Origin: Arsenophonus endosymbiont of Aphis craccivora
GTDB lineage: Bacteria; Pseudomonadota; Gammaproteobacteria; Enterobacterales; Enterobacteriaceae
Assembly (NCBI RefSeq): GCF_013460135.1
Contig: NZ_CP038155.1
Location: 62,001 to 126,000 of the forward strand
Direction of reading: 5' to 3'
Length of the DNA stretch: 64,000 bases
The translations under genes were made by a program, and so were the position numbers. Position 1 is the stretch's first letter, and each line of letters begins with the position of its first letter. The notes under the pieces are model-generated. The model was not told the DNA's origin, made no database searches, and worked only from the letters and a program-made list of their open reading frames with translations. Shown here one piece after another: positions 1 to 10,349 of this stretch.

Positions 1-834
1 GTATTAGATAATGTCGCATTTGGTATGGAATTAGCTGGTGTTGCCAAACCAGAACGAACAGAAAAAGCATTAGCCGCGTTGCGACAAGTTAATCTTGAAC
101 AATGGACACAATCTTTTCCAAACGAATTATCAGGTGGTATGCGCCAACGTATTGGCCTTGCACGAGCATTGGCTAATGATCCTGATATTTTGCTGATGGA
201 TGAGGCATTCTCTGCGCTAGATCCACTAATTAGAACAGAAATGCAAGATGAATTACTGTCATTACAAGGTGATAAACAACGCACGATTATTTTTATCTCT
301 CATGATCTGGATGAAGCTATGCGGATAGGTGACCGGATCGCAATTATGCAAGATGGCGTTATTATCCAAGTTGGTACCCCTGATGAGATCTTAAATAATC
401 CGGTTAATAATTATGTTAAAACGTTTTTTCGTGGCGTCGATATTAGCCAAGTCTTCTCTGCCAAAGATATTGCCCGCCGTAGACCCGACGCCCTGTTACA
501 TATTGCTCCTGGTTTTGGCCCACGTTCAGCACTAAAAATACTGAATGATGAAGATCGTGATTATGGTTATTTAATTGAAAGAGGTCACAAATTTGTCGGT
601 ATAGTTTCCATCAACTCATTGGAACAAGCATTATTCGATAAAAAAAATATTGAACAGGCAATCTTAACCTCCCCTTGTGCTATTGATGCCAACACTCCAC
701 TTAATGAACTTATTTCAACTATTGCTCAATCTCCCTGTGCAGTTCCTGTTATTGGTGATAATCAACATTATATTGGCGTTATTTCTAAAGGGATCTTACT
801 GCAAACATTGGATAAGGAGACAATAAATGGATAA
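1..834 (+). CDS. proV: Glycine betaine/proline ABC transporter ATP-binding subunit ProV (5' end outside window)
   Basis: The frame is open from base 1, so this is the C-terminal 277 residues of a protein that is about 400 residues in E. coli. ProV hydrolyses ATP on the inner face of the membrane to drive osmoprotectant uptake through ProW. Visible are the ABC signature LSGGMRQR (from base 127), Walker B with the D-loop ([11 protein letters not shown], near 190-220) and the switch histidine (FISHDLDEA); Walker A lies outside. The last ~110 residues form the CBS-type regulatory region known in this family. The stop overlaps the proW start by 8 bases, showing tight operon coupling. No lesion is seen in the visible part. 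Confidence 0.95.
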   Translation, partial: VLDNVAFGMELAGVAKPERTEKALAALRQVNLEQWTQSFPNELSGGMRQRIGLARALANDPDILLMDEAFSALDPLIRTEMQDELLSLQGDKQRTIIFISHDLDEAMRIGDRIAIMQDGVIIQVGTPDEILNNPVNNYVKTFFRGVDISQVFSAKDIARRRPDALLHIAPGFGPRSALKILNDEDRDYGYLIERGHKFVGIVSINSLEQALFDKKNIEQAILTSPCAIDANTPLNELISTIAQSPCAVPVIGDNQHYIGVISKGILLQTLDKETING

Positions 835-1879
835 CCAAACTCACATAAGTCAAGAAATAATTCATGATCCTTGGAACACTATAACAACAGAAACCTCTAC
901 AGATTGGTTAGACATCCCGGTAACCGATGTACCAATCAAACATTTTGATATCATGCATCCCTTTCAACAACCACTCATACCGTTAGACTCATGGGTTTCA
1001 CATGCTATCGATTGGATAGTTTTACACTTCCGCCCATTATTTCAAGGGATCCGTCTGCCGATTGATTTTATGTTAAGTCGTTTTGAACAAATCCTAACAA
1101 CATTACCTGCTACTTTTATCATTGTTTGTTTCGCTCTATTAGCCTGGCAGTTATCAAATAAAAAAGTGGCAGTAGCAACTTGCATCTCATTGGTCTTCAT
1201 TGGAGCTATTGGCGCCTGGCCAGAAGCAATGATAACTTTATCTCTGGTATTAACTTCCTTATTTTTCTGTCTGTTAATAGGTTTACCATTGGGAATATGG
1301 TTAGCAAATAGCAAACCAGCAAGCCAAATAATTCGGCCTCTACTAGATGCAATGCAAACTACACCAGCATTTGTTTATTTGGTACCTATTGTTATGTTAT
1401 TCGGTATTGGTAATGTCCCTGGTATTGTCGTCACAATTATTTTTGCTCTACCGCCAATTATTCGACTAACTATTTTGGGAATAAGGCAAGTACCCGATGA
1501 TCTTATTGAAGCTGCAGAATCGTTTGGTGCCAGTCGAAATCAACTTTTGTTTAAAGTTCAGTTACCGCTTGCTGCGCCTACTATCATGGCGGGAGTTAAT
1601 CAGACATTGATGTTATCACTTTCAATGGTTGTTATTGCATCTATGATTGCTGTTGGCGGGTTAGGTCAAATGGTACTAAGGGGCATTGGTCGATTAGATA
1701 TGGGACTAGCAGCGGTAGGTGGTACTGGTATTGTTATATTGGCTATTATTCTGGATCGGCTAACCCAATCATTAGGTGAAAAAGCCTGCATTAAAAAAAA
1801 TACCGCTTGGTATCACTCGGGGCCTATTGGCTTAATGACCTGTTTATTGCAAAAAACTAAAACTCGTTTCTGCAAATAA
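827..1879 (+). CDS. proW: Glycine betaine/proline ABC transporter permease ProW
   Basis: 350 residues, close to the 354 of E. coli ProW. It is the inner-membrane permease of the ProU system. A soluble N-terminal region of about 95 residues precedes a hydrophobic core with several membrane spans. The EAA loop that contacts ProV is present around residues 228-250 ([16 protein letters not shown]). The ATG overlaps the proV stop; proX follows 74 bases downstream. The gene looks full-length and functional. In E. coli the operon is osmotically induced; its promoter would lie outside this window. Confidence 0.95.
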   Translation: MDNQTHISQEIIHDPWNTITTETSTDWLDIPVTDVPIKHFDIMHPFQQPLIPLDSWVSHAIDWIVLHFRPLFQGIRLPIDFMLSRFEQILTTLPATFIIVCFALLAWQLSNKKVAVATCISLVFIGAIGAWPEAMITLSLVLTSLFFCLLIGLPLGIWLANSKPASQIIRPLLDAMQTTPAFVYLVPIVMLFGIGNVPGIVVTIIFALPPIIRLTILGIRQVPDDLIEAAESFGASRNQLLFKVQLPLAAPTIMAGVNQTLMLSLSMVVIASMIAVGGLGQMVLRGIGRLDMGLAAVGGTGIVILAIILDRLTQSLGEKACIKKNTAWYHSGPIGLMTCLLQKTKTRFCK

Positions 1880-1953
1880 ACATGATGTCATTTTTATCAT
1901 ATAAACAATTTTAGCCTATTCATTTTGTCGATACCCCCTAGAGAGGAAATCAC

Positions 1954-2943
1954 ATGCGTAAAACTATTTTGCTGGCTGCGGCTTTAACAACATTAATCAG
2001 TATTAAACTTGCCGCCACTGAACTACCAGGTAAAGGTATAAAAGTACAACCGATACAAAGCACAATTGCAGAAGAGACTTTCCAAACTTTGATTGTTAAT
2101 AAAGCATTGGAAAAACTAGGCTATCAAATTTTACCCATCCAAGAGGTGGACTATACCGTTGCTTACGCATCAATTGCGGCCGGTGATGCGACGTTTATGG
2201 CTGTCAATTGGCAACCATTACATAATGCCCAATATGCAGCGTTTGGTGGAGATAACCGCCTATACCGTAAAGGCATTTATGTCAGTAATGCCGTTCAAGG
2301 TTATCTGATAGATAAAAAAACGGCGGATAAATACCACATCACCAACATAGCGCAATTTAAAGATGCTAATATTGCTAAATTATTTGATACCAATGGTAAC
2401 GGCAAAGCCGATCTCACTGGTGGTAATCCAGGTTGGGGCTGTGAAGCGGCCATTAATAACCATTTAAATGCTTATCAACTAAACAAAACCGTTGAGCATA
2501 ATCAGGGTAATTATGCAGCGATGATAGCGGATACCATCACTCGTTACAAAGAAGGTAAACTCATTTTCTATTATACCTGGGCACCTTATTGGGTCAACGC
2601 CGTGCTTAAACCGGGTAAAGACGTTATTTGGTTGCAAGTTCCTTTTTCTTCACTACCAAATGATGATAAAAGTGATACCACGTTAGCAAATGGTAAAAAT
2701 TATGGTTTTCCTCCTAGTACAATGCATATCGTCGCCAATAAAATTTGGGCAGCAAAAAATCCTGCGGCGGCAAAACTATTTGCCATTATGGAAATTCCAA
2801 TTACAGATATTAATGCCCAAAATCTTCGTATGCATGATGGTGAAGCTTCGCAAGCTGACATTGAACGTCATGCTCAAGGTTGGATAAAAGCTCATCAACA
2901 ACTTTTTAATAACTGGATAAAGATTGCTTTAAAAAATAACTAG
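1954..2943 (+). CDS. proX: Periplasmic glycine betaine-binding protein ProX
   Basis: 329 residues against 330 in E. coli. A Sec signal peptide ([21 protein letters not shown]) directs it to the periplasm, where it captures glycine betaine or proline betaine and delivers it to ProVW. The three tryptophans of the aromatic ligand box are conserved in their contexts [15 protein letters not shown] and YYTWAPYW. One difference: E. coli has TGCNPGWGCE here, whereas this protein has [10 protein letters not shown], so the first cysteine of a pair reported as a disulfide in E. coli ProX is lost. A good ribosome site (gagagga) precedes the ATG. IS copy 1 begins 60 bases after the stop. Confidence 0.95.
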   Translation: MRKTILLAAALTTLISIKLAATELPGKGIKVQPIQSTIAEETFQTLIVNKALEKLGYQILPIQEVDYTVAYASIAAGDATFMAVNWQPLHNAQYAAFGGDNRLYRKGIYVSNAVQGYLIDKKTADKYHITNIAQFKDANIAKLFDTNGNGKADLTGGNPGWGCEAAINNHLNAYQLNKTVEHNQGNYAAMIADTITRYKEGKLIFYYTWAPYWVNAVLKPGKDVIWLQVPFSSLPNDDKSDTTLANGKNYGFPPSTMHIVANKIWAAKNPAAAKLFAIMEIPITDINAQNLRMHDGEASQADIERHAQGWIKAHQQLFNNWIKIALKNN

Positions 2944-3003
2944 CAAAAATTCTATCGTTACACATTTTATGTGATTTTCTATAAATAGGCTGAATGTTAT
3001 CTT

Positions 3004-4058
3004 GGCTTTGTTGAATAAATCGAACTTTTAGGTGATTGGCGGAGCTGATCGCTAAATTCGTTTCAACATCAGGTCCCCATGGCAAAGCAAAAGTTTAAAA
3101 TTACCAACTGGCCCGCGTACAACAAGGCACTCAGACAACGCGGTTCCCTGACGGTCTGGCTTGATGAGTCGGCCATCGCTGGATGGACTGACTGTTCTTC
3201 GCCTGAAGGTCGTGGCCGGCCGCTTTACTACAGCGATATGGCTGTTACCACTGTCCTGATGATGAAGCGTGTGTTTAACCTGTCGCTACGGGCATTACAG
3301 GGCTTCGTTGATTCGATTTTTAAACTCATGTCTTTGCCGCTGTGCTGTCCGGACTACTCGCTGGTCAGCAGACGAGCAAAGAGCGTCAACATCAGCATAA
3401 AAACGCCAACGCGTGGTGAAATCTCGCATCTGGTCATCGACAGTACCGGTCTGAAGGTCTTTGGCGAAGGTGAATGGAAAGTCAGGCAGCATGGGGCTGA
3501 CAGACGAAGAGTGTGGCGCAAGCTTCATCTGGCAGCAGACAGTGTGACTCATGAGATTATCTGTGCCGACTTATCGCTCAGCGGAACGACAGATGCGCAG
3601 GCACTGCCGGGCCTGATTAACCAAACCCACCGGAAAATCAGGGAAGTGTTAGCAGACGGTGCTTATGACGCCTGTTACTGCCACGACGCGTTGCTAAGAA
3701 AGAAAATCAGGCCCCTTATCCCGCCGCGAAGCGGAGCGAAATACTGGCCGGACAAGTACCATGAACGTAACCATGCGGTGGCGAATCAGCGTCTGAGCAG
3801 GAGTAATGATATGTGGAAAAAGAAAGTGGGTTATCACCGGCGTTCAGTAGCAGAAACAGCGATGTTCCGCATAAAAACTTTGCTGGGTGGCCATCTGAGG
3901 CTGCGTGACTATGAGGCTCAGGTAGGTGAAGCAATGGCGATGGTCAAAGCGCTGAACCGTATGACGTTGTTGGGTATGCCACCCAGCGTCAGGATCGGAT
4001 AACAGCTGTAGCAGAGGGAGCCATCCTGGCGGCTAATTCTGATTTATTCAACAAAGCC
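3004..4058 (+). mobile_element. IS903-type insertion sequence (IS5 family), copy 1
   Basis: 1055 bp bounded by 18-bp terminal inverted repeats GGCTTTGTTGAATAAATC, matching the known ends of IS903. One transposase gene fills it. The 9 bases on the left (tgttatctt) and right (ccgattagg) do not match, so the target duplication typical of this group is missing. The left flank is the proX 3' region and the right flank is the interior of glnE, which are not neighbours in E. coli. This copy therefore sits at a rearrangement joint. The element looks visibly more GC-rich than its surroundings. Confidence 0.97.
3079..4002 (+). CDS. IS903-type (IS5 family) DDE transposase, copy 1
   Basis: 307 residues, the length of IS903 transposase. 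The catalytic triad falls at the IS903 positions: D121 (LVIDSTG), D193 (ADGAYD) and E259 inside the Y-x2-R-x3-E-x6-K signature ([15 protein letters not shown]). It carries copy-specific changes S39C, S191L (two residues before D193) and a proline in place of histidine near the C-terminus. The frame is intact, so activity is possible, though S191L lies close to the active site. Confidence 0.95.
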   Translation: MAKQKFKITNWPAYNKALRQRGSLTVWLDESAIAGWTDCSSPEGRGRPLYYSDMAVTTVLMMKRVFNLSLRALQGFVDSIFKLMSLPLCCPDYSLVSRRAKSVNISIKTPTRGEISHLVIDSTGLKVFGEGEWKVRQHGADRRRVWRKLHLAADSVTHEIICADLSLSGTTDAQALPGLINQTHRKIREVLADGAYDACYCHDALLRKKIRPLIPPRSGAKYWPDKYHERNHAVANQRLSRSNDMWKKKVGYHRRSVAETAMFRIKTLLGGHLRLRDYEAQVGEAMAMVKALNRMTLLGMPPSVRIG

Positions 4059-6302
4059 CCGATTAGGCCAAAAATTCATTAGCCTATTAACGAAAAAAAC
4101 GATAGATGGTTTTGTCTATCGTGTTGATATGCGTCTACGTCCGTTTGGTGATAGTGGACCATTAGTTTTTAGTTTTGCTGCTTTAGAAGATTATTATCAG
4201 GAGCAGGGGCGCGACTGGGAACGTTATGCCATGATCAAAATGCGCATGATAGGTAATGATCGCTCAATTTATACTGATGGATTAAAAAATATGTTGCGCC
4301 CCTTTGTTTTTCGACGTTATATCGATTTTAGTGTTATTCAATCGTTGCGTAATATGAAAAACATGATAGCGCTTGAAGTACGCCGTCATGGTTGGCAGAA
4401 TAATATTAAATTGGGTGCAGGTGGTATCCGTGAAATCGAATTTATTGGCCAGGTTTTTCAGTTAATTCGAGGTGGTCGTGAACCTAAATTGCGCTCACAG
4501 GCTTTGTTACCTACATTGATTGCAATCGGTGAGCTTTCATTGCTGACAAAGGAGCAGGTCACGCAATTAACGGATAATTATCTGTTTTTGCGTCGAGCAG
4601 AAAATATATTGCAATCGATTAATGATCAACAAAGCCAGATGTTACCTGAGCACACTTTACATCGCGCGCGACTGGCCTGGGCGATGGGGTTTGACGATTG
4701 GTCGGCGTTTTATCAGCAACTCATCGTCAGAATGCAAAGTGTCCACGCTATATTTAAGCAAATTATTGGCCAAGATGATGAGAAAAGCGATGATACGGAG
4801 TTAACATTTTTGTCTATTTTTGGCAACAAATTGCTAATGAAAGTGAATTGCCCCCACTATTTTCTGAATTTAATGACGAAAAAAAGCAAAATATTATTAA
4901 ACAGTTATGGCTATTTCGCCAAGATTTAGCTAAGCGAACTATCGGGCCCCGTGGTCGTGATGTTCTTGATAAATTGATGCCAAAATTGATAGCTAAAATC
5001 TATCATAGAGATGATATTAATAGTATTTTGCAACGAATTATTCCTTTGCTACTTAGTATAGTGAGCCGAACAACTTATTTAGAATTAATTTTAGAGTCTG
5101 AACAGGTATTAACCCATGTGATCCGTCTTTGTGCGGCTTCCCCAATGATCGCTGAGCAATTAGCTAGTCATCCGTTGTTACTGGATGAATTAATCGATCC
5201 CTTCTCACTATATCAGCCTTTACCTGTTACGGCTTATCGCGATGAATTGAGACAATATTTATTGCGTATTGATGAAGATGATGATGAACAGCAACTTGAA
5301 GCATTGCGGCAATTTAAACAAGCACAGCTGTTACGCATTGCCGCAGAAGATATTTCTGGTGTTCTTACTGTTATGAAAGTGAGTGATCATTTAACCTATT
5401 TAGCGGAAGCCATTATTGATGCAGTAGTAAGACGGGCGTGGAATAAGTTAATTAAGCGTTATGGTAAACCTGCTCATTTATCTCAACAACAAGCTGCTGT
5501 AACCGGTTTTGTAGTGGTTGGTTATGGTAAGCTAGGTGGCTTTGAATTGGGTTATGGTTCTGATTTAGATTTGGTTTTTTTGTTTGATTGCCCATTGTGT
5601 GTTGTTACCGATGGGCCACACATAATCGAAGCTCGCCAGTTTTATTTACGATTAGCTCAGCAAATTCTTCATCTTTTTAGTACGCGAACTTCATCGGGTA
5701 TTCTTTATCAGGTAGATGCTCGTTTGCGTCCATCTGGTGAATCTGGCATGTTGGTAAGTACTTTGCAATCATTCGAGGATTATCAGAAAACGCAAGCATG
5801 GATCTGGGAGCATCAAGCTTTGATCCGAGCACGAACGATTTTCGCTGAACCGTCATTAGAACAAGAGTTTAATCGAATTCGACGCGAAGCACTGCTCATA
5901 CCAAGAGAAGAAACGATATTACGTCAACAGATCGTTGAAATGCGACAAAAAATGTATCAGCATCAAGCTAATCGGCAGCAGGCATATTTTGATTTAAAAA
6001 CCGATCCTGGTGGTATAAATGATATTGAATTTATTGCTCAATATCTGGTATTACGTTACTGCGCAGACAATGTAGCATTACTCTGTTGGTCAGATAATGT
6101 GCGTATTTTTACCATGTTAGCTGAATATGCTGTAATGCCTACCTAGGAAGCTGAAAAGTTAATTCAAATTTATACTGAAATGAGAGATACCTTGCATCAT
6201 TTGTCATTACAGGCGTTACCCAGTAAAGTGTTAGTCTCTCAGTTTGAACAGCAACGTAACAAAGTTCTGCTTAGTTGGCAAAAATGGTTTTATGCTAGTT
6301 AA
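4059..6302 (+). pseudogene. glnE: Broken glnE: glutamine synthetase adenylyltransferase/adenylyl-removase
   Basis: GlnE adds AMP to, and removes it from, glutamine synthetase in response to nitrogen status through PII. The remnant has three lesions. (1) The 5' part is gone: the frame resumes at the IS copy 1 border inside the N-terminal nucleotidyltransferase domain ([14 protein letters not shown]). (2) A frameshift near 4795-4825 separates the first segment (4059 to ~4800, ending ..[11 protein letters not shown]) from the second (~4821 to 6146, FGNWQQ-like to the C-terminal domain with [11 protein letters not shown] and [12 protein letters not shown]). (3) TAG at 6144-6146 replaces a residue that is Q or E in relatives, after which the original frame runs on to a stop at 6300-6302 (..SWQKWFYAS). 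The gene cannot make a working enzyme. hldE follows, as in E. coli. Confidence 0.95.
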
Positions 6303-6411
6303 GTTGAAATAGAATTGACTCGCCGTACTTTTAGTATGATTGATAGAGTTGGGCTATGTTACTATTGGTAGCAATCTTGATTGCGGTAATTTATTTGTAA
6401 TTGGACTATGG

Positions 6412-7839
6412 ATGAAAATCACTCTCCCTGATTTTAAACAGGCTAGTATTTTGGTGATCGGCGATGTTATGTTAGATCGTTATTGGTATGGATTAACTAA
6501 CCGAATTTCACCAGAAGCGCCGGTTCCGGTCGTTAAAGTGGAAATGAAAGAAGAACGTCCTGGTGGTGCTGCTAACGTTGCCATGAATATTGCAGCTTTG
6601 GGCGCTAATGTTCGTTTGCTAGGGCTGACTGGTATTGATGCTGCTGCTCAAGTATTAACCGAAAAGCTTAATCAAGCTAATGTATGTTGTGATTTTGTTA
6701 CATTATCAACGCATCCTACGATTACTAAGCTGAGAATTTTATCGCATAATCAACAACTTATTCGACTAGATTTTGAAAAAGGATTCGGTGATGTCGATAT
6801 AAATCCGCTGTTAGATCGGATTCGGCAAGCTTTGCCACGCGTCGTGGCACTGGTATTGTCTGATTATGGTAAGGGTGCGTTAGCACAAATTTCGCAGATC
6901 ATTGCATTAGCAAATGCTGCTCAAGTGCCAGTTCTTATTGATCCGAAAGGTAGTGATTTTGAACGTTATCGTGGAGCGACTTTATTAACTCCCAATATGT
7001 CTGAATTTGAAGCTATTGTTGGTAAATGTGCAAACAATAGCGAAATTGAGCAGAAAGGAATGAAGTTAATTGATTCCATTGATCTTAAGGGATTACTTAT
7101 CACTCGTTCAGAACGCGGGATGACACTGTTGCAGCGTGAAAAACCGCCTTTACATTTACCGACCCAAGCGCAGGAAGTTTATGATGTTACCGGAGCTGGT
7201 GATACGGTTATTGGTGTTTTGGCAACGGCGTTGGCGGCTCGACTCGATTTTCATCAAGCTTGTGTATTAGCTAATGCGGCTGCTGGAGTCGTGGTTGGAA
7301 AACTGGGTACTTCAACGGTATCACCCATTGAGCTGGAGAATGCCATTCATGGTCGAACTGATGATGGTTTTGGTGTGATGAATGAGCAGCAGCTAAAGCA
7401 TGCGGTTGCAGCTGCCCGCTGCCGTGGTGAAAAGATTGTGATGACCAACGGTTGCTTTGATATCTTACATGCTGGGCATGTTATCTATTTAGCCAATGCA
7501 CGTAAGTTAGGCGATCGATTAATTGTTGCGGTGAATAGTGATGCTTCAACTAAACGGCTAAAAGGTGATGATCGTCCTATTAATCCATTAGCTCAGCGTA
7601 TGACCGTGTTAGGGGCGCTAGGTTCAGTATATTGGGTGGTCTCTTTTGAAGAGGATACTCCTCAACGCCTGATCAGTGAAATCTTACCCGATGTATTAGT
7701 CAAAGGTGGCGATTATAAGCCGGAAGATATTGCTGGTAGCCAAGAGGTCTGGGCGGCAGGTGGTGAAGTTAAAGTGCTTAATTTTGAAGCGGGGCTGTCG
7801 ACGACAAATATTATTAATACCATTATGCAAAGTGATTAA
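6412..7839 (+). CDS. hldE: Bifunctional heptose-7-phosphate kinase / heptose-1-phosphate adenylyltransferase HldE
   Basis: 475 residues (E. coli 477). It makes ADP-heptose for the lipopolysaccharide inner core in the cytoplasm. An N-terminal PfkB/ribokinase domain shows [11 protein letters not shown] and the catalytic DVTGAGDT near residue 258. A C-terminal nucleotidyltransferase domain starts with [12 protein letters not shown] near residue 345, whose HxGH is the nucleotide-binding motif. I chose the ATG at 6412 (MKITLPDF) because it matches the E. coli start (MKVTLPEF); an upstream in-frame ATG at 6340 would add 24 unrelated residues. Both catalytic halves look intact, implying retention of LPS core synthesis. 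Confidence 0.95.
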   Translation: MKITLPDFKQASILVIGDVMLDRYWYGLTNRISPEAPVPVVKVEMKEERPGGAANVAMNIAALGANVRLLGLTGIDAAAQVLTEKLNQANVCCDFVTLSTHPTITKLRILSHNQQLIRLDFEKGFGDVDINPLLDRIRQALPRVVALVLSDYGKGALAQISQIIALANAAQVPVLIDPKGSDFERYRGATLLTPNMSEFEAIVGKCANNSEIEQKGMKLIDSIDLKGLLITRSERGMTLLQREKPPLHLPTQAQEVYDVTGAGDTVIGVLATALAARLDFHQACVLANAAAGVVVGKLGTSTVSPIELENAIHGRTDDGFGVMNEQQLKHAVAAARCRGEKIVMTNGCFDILHAGHVIYLANARKLGDRLIVAVNSDASTKRLKGDDRPINPLAQRMTVLGALGSVYWVVSFEEDTPQRLISEILPDVLVKGGDYKPEDIAGSQEVWAAGGEVKVLNFEAGLSTTNIINTIMQSD

Positions 7840-7861
7840 TATTTTGAGATAAACAATAGCG

Positions 7862-7891
7862 ATGCCACGATAATAGTATCGTGGCATTTTG
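7862..7891. terminator. Bidirectional terminator between hldE and ubiK
   Basis: Perfect 10-bp stem ATGCCACGAT / ATCGTGGCAT with a 6-base loop, followed by T residues on the plus strand. It lies between two convergent genes and can serve both. Confidence 0.85.
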
Positions 7892-8158
7892 TTATTCATT
7901 CTTGTTTTCGTTGGCTAGCCGTTTTTTTTCTAATTGTTCAATGCGTTTTTCCATTTGTGCCATTTTTTCACGGGTTCGCAGTAAAACTTGTGTTTGAATA
8001 TCAAACTCTTCACGTGAGACTAAATCGAGTTTTCCTAACTGGGACTGTAATATTGCCCGTAGCTTTTTATCAAGATCTTCGCCTAAGTCGCGTATTCCTT
8101 GCGGTAAGGTATCTTTGATCTGGCGAACAACTTGTTCAATTTTTTTCGCGTCAAGCAT
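7892..8158 (-). CDS. ubiK: Ubiquinone biosynthesis accessory factor UbiK (YqiC, BMFP family)
   Basis: 88 residues; E. coli YqiC/UbiK is about 96-99. The N-terminus [19 protein letters not shown] and the core [22 protein letters not shown] match the family. The C-terminal half (about residues 55-85) is a charged heptad-like coiled coil ([20 protein letters not shown]), which mediates trimerisation in this family. UbiK binds membrane lipid and assists the UbiJ-containing complex in aerobic ubiquinone synthesis. The C-terminal tail is slightly shorter than in E. coli. It converges with hldE over a shared terminator. Confidence 0.9.
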   Translation of the reverse strand: MLDAKKIEQVVRQIKDTLPQGIRDLGEDLDKKLRAILQSQLGKLDLVSREEFDIQTQVLLRTREKMAQMEKRIEQLEKKRLANENKNE

Positions 8159-8349
8159 TACGCTATCCTTTTAGGTCACAAATTATAAGCTATAGGTTAT
8201 TTAGTAGCAGATCTTAAAATAATCAGCTTACTTTGACAAAATTATTTTTAATAAATTTGCTGAGAATAATGGGTCTAAATTAGTGCAATAACCACTAAAT
8301 ACTAAGTTGGCTGACTATATAAATGAAAATACTATTCCACGATATATTT

Positions 8350-9375
8350 GGCTATGTCTGCGTAAAGTGTGGTTGTGGGCTAAACTGATCATGATTTCTT
8401 CCGACGATAGGTATACATCATGGACGCGATTCAGTTTGATCGCTGGATTTCCAAGCTTTCCAGCCTTAATAATGAGCAGCGGGAGCAGGTGAAAGCCTCT
8501 CTTTCAGTAGACAAACCTCTCCCGGATGTGTTGAGAACTACACCGAATAACTGCCTACATTGCCATCTGTGGGCATTACGACCGTGGGGATTCAGTAGTG
8601 GTCTTCCCCGCTATCGCTGCAAATACTGTGGTAAAACCTGTAACCCAATGACAGGTACGCCAATGGCCCGGTTACGAAAGCGGCATCTTTGGCTGGATTA
8701 TGCTGATATGTTGATTCAGAGTCTGAGTGTACGCAAGGCCGCAACAGGCTGTGGCATAAACAAGGATACAGCGTTCCGCTGGCGACACTGATTTCTGAAG
8801 CAGATTGCCGGACATCAGGCAGTTCATGCGTCCGGTATCGTCGAAGCTGATGAAACCTTCTTCCTTGAGTCGTTCAAAGGGAAGAGGGGACTTCCACGAC
8901 CTCCTCGAAAACGGGGAGGAAAAGCCAGGTTGCGGGGGATATCCGCCGAGCAGATCCCCGTACTGGTGGTTCAGGATCGTAGCGGTCAACATGCCGACTT
9001 CCAGCTGGATAAACTTGACATTCGGCATGTCGGAGAGCGGTTAGCGCCCTTGATCGACGCGGATGCGATTCTTTGCACCGACAGTACGAAGATCTATGCC
9101 CACGTGGCCCGGGAACAGGGAATACCACATTGCCCGGTAAACCTCAGGCAGACGCGCAGGGTGAATGGACCTTTTCATATTCAGAATGTTAACGCCTACG
9201 ACAGCAGACTGAAAAACTGGATGCGCTCGTTTCATGGGGTCGCCACCAGGTACCTTACGCATTATCTGGGCTGGAGACGCATAATAGAGCGCCATAAAAT
9301 CCTAATCAATCCTGTGATTTTACTGCAAGAAGCCTTGGGCCTGTTCGATGTACAACATTTAACGCAGACATAGCC
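8350..9375 (+). mobile_element. IS1595-type insertion sequence with a disabled transposase
   Basis: 1026 bp with terminal inverted repeats: GGCTATGTCTGCGT at 8350 and its perfect reverse complement ending at 9375, with weaker similarity further in. It carries one transposase gene with an N-terminal zinc ribbon and an IS1595-type nuclease domain. An 8-bp target duplication is expected for this family, but the flanks (atatattt on the left, tttttttat on the right) do not match, so one flank may have been lost or rearranged. The right side abuts a decayed acyl-CoA synthetase gene. It is visibly more GC-rich than its surroundings. Confidence 0.8.
8420..9373 (+). pseudogene. IS1595-family transposase interrupted by one TGA
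   Basis: The frame runs 317 codons from MDAIQFDRWISKL to ..GLFDVQHLTQT and is broken only by an in-frame TGA at 8789-8791 (..AFRWRH-stop-FLKQIAGHQ). Before it lie a zinc ribbon (CLHC...YRCKYCGKTC) and a helix-turn-helix-like region (SVRKAATGCGINKDTAFRWRH). After it come the nuclease-domain motifs EADETFFLESFKGKRG, QDRSGQ and LCTDS, and near the C-terminus VNAYDSRLKNWMRSFHGVATRYL. Relatives have arginine at the stop, so a CGA-to-TGA change is likely. The element is probably immobile unless complemented or read through. Confidence 0.85.
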
Positions 9376-10215
9376 TTTTTTTATAGTAATGCGGATAAAT
9401 GGGTATTAAATAAATAAATTAAAAATGATTTTAGGTGGTCGGTTACGTTTTTTACCTGCCGCTGGCGCTCATCTTGATGATAAAGTTATTAGCTTCTTTT
9501 TGGCTGTCGGTATCAATATCAAATATGGTTATGGTATGACAGAAACTTGCGCAACAATTTCTTGTTGGGAAGAGAATAATTATTGCTTAGGTTCGATTGG
9601 TACACCGCTATCTGATATTCAGGTGCGTATTGGTCAGGAAAATGAGATCCAGGTTAAAGGGCCTATTGTAATGAGGGGCTACTTTAATAAGCCAACTGAA
9701 ACAGCACAGGCCTTCACCCAAGATGGTTGGTTCAAAACAGGAGATAGCGGTAAGCTTGATGCAGCCGGAAACTTGTTCATTACCGAACGGTTAAAGGATT
9801 TAATGAAAACCTCTAATGGTAAATATATTGCTCCTCAATGGATTGAAGGGGCATTAGGTCCAGATCGTTTTATTGAACATATTGCAGTAATCGCTGATGC
9901 GCGTAAATTTGTTTCCGCACTGATCGTGCCTTGTTTTGATGCACTGGAAGAGTGTGCCCATTCAATTAATTTGAAATATTGCTGTCGATTGGAGCTATTA
10001 CGTAATAGTCGTATTGTTGAACTATTTGATTCACGCCTTCACGCCTTAAAGAAATGCAAAAGAATTTTGCCAGTTTTCATCAAGTAAAACGTTTTACTCT
10101 GTTACCTATTGGTTTTTCTATGGAAAATGGCAAATTAACCCCGACTTTAAAATTAAGGCGTATGATCATCGCACAACGATATCAGCGTGAAATTGAATCC
10201 ATGTACCAAGACTAA
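9376..10215 (+). pseudogene. Remnant of long-chain acyl-CoA synthetase (AMP-forming, FadD15/FAA1-like)
   Basis: Only the C-terminal part of an AMP-dependent synthetase remains, starting at the IS1595 border. Recognisable are GGRLRFLPAAGAHLDD, the adenylate motif YGYGMTETCA, TGDSGKLDAAGNLFITERLKD and the end TPTLKLRRMIIAQRYQREIESMYQD. A frameshift near 10030-10050 separates ..ELFDSRLHAL from RLKEMQKNFASFHQVKRF, which continues in another frame to the stop at 10213-10215. Bases 9376-9424 may code a little more of the same protein one frame off. Intact relatives activate long-chain fatty acids with CoA. The N-terminal half is not present in this window. Confidence 0.85.
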
Positions 10216-10302
10216 ATTCTAATAGGGTTTTCATGGTGAAAAAAAAGCAAATTTTGCGGTGAAAATATCTCTTCAGCAAGTTAAAATGGAGCAACATTTA
10301 TT

Positions 10303-10324
10303 GTCTCAAGCTTTTGAGACTTTT
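10303..10324 (+). terminator. Weak hairpin upstream of cra
   Basis: A 7-bp stem GTCTCAA / TTGAGAC with a 4-base loop is followed by TTTTCC. It could end transcription of the upstream remnant or shape the cra leader. It is short, so confidence is low. Confidence 0.35.
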
Positions 10325-10349
10325 CCTGTTTGTAAAAGGGGTCATCAAC

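Noticed and set aside
3295-3934. Antisense frames of 85 and 72 codons repeated in every IS copy
   Set aside because: They occur only as mirror frames of the transposase gene, vary with it, and have no ribosome site of their own. Repetition reflects IS copy number, not a conserved protein.
8307-8492. A 61-codon frame crossing the left end of the IS1595 element
   Set aside because: It runs from flank into the IS and out of frame with the transposase; no family resemblance. I could not tie its first codons to the acyl-CoA synthetase either.
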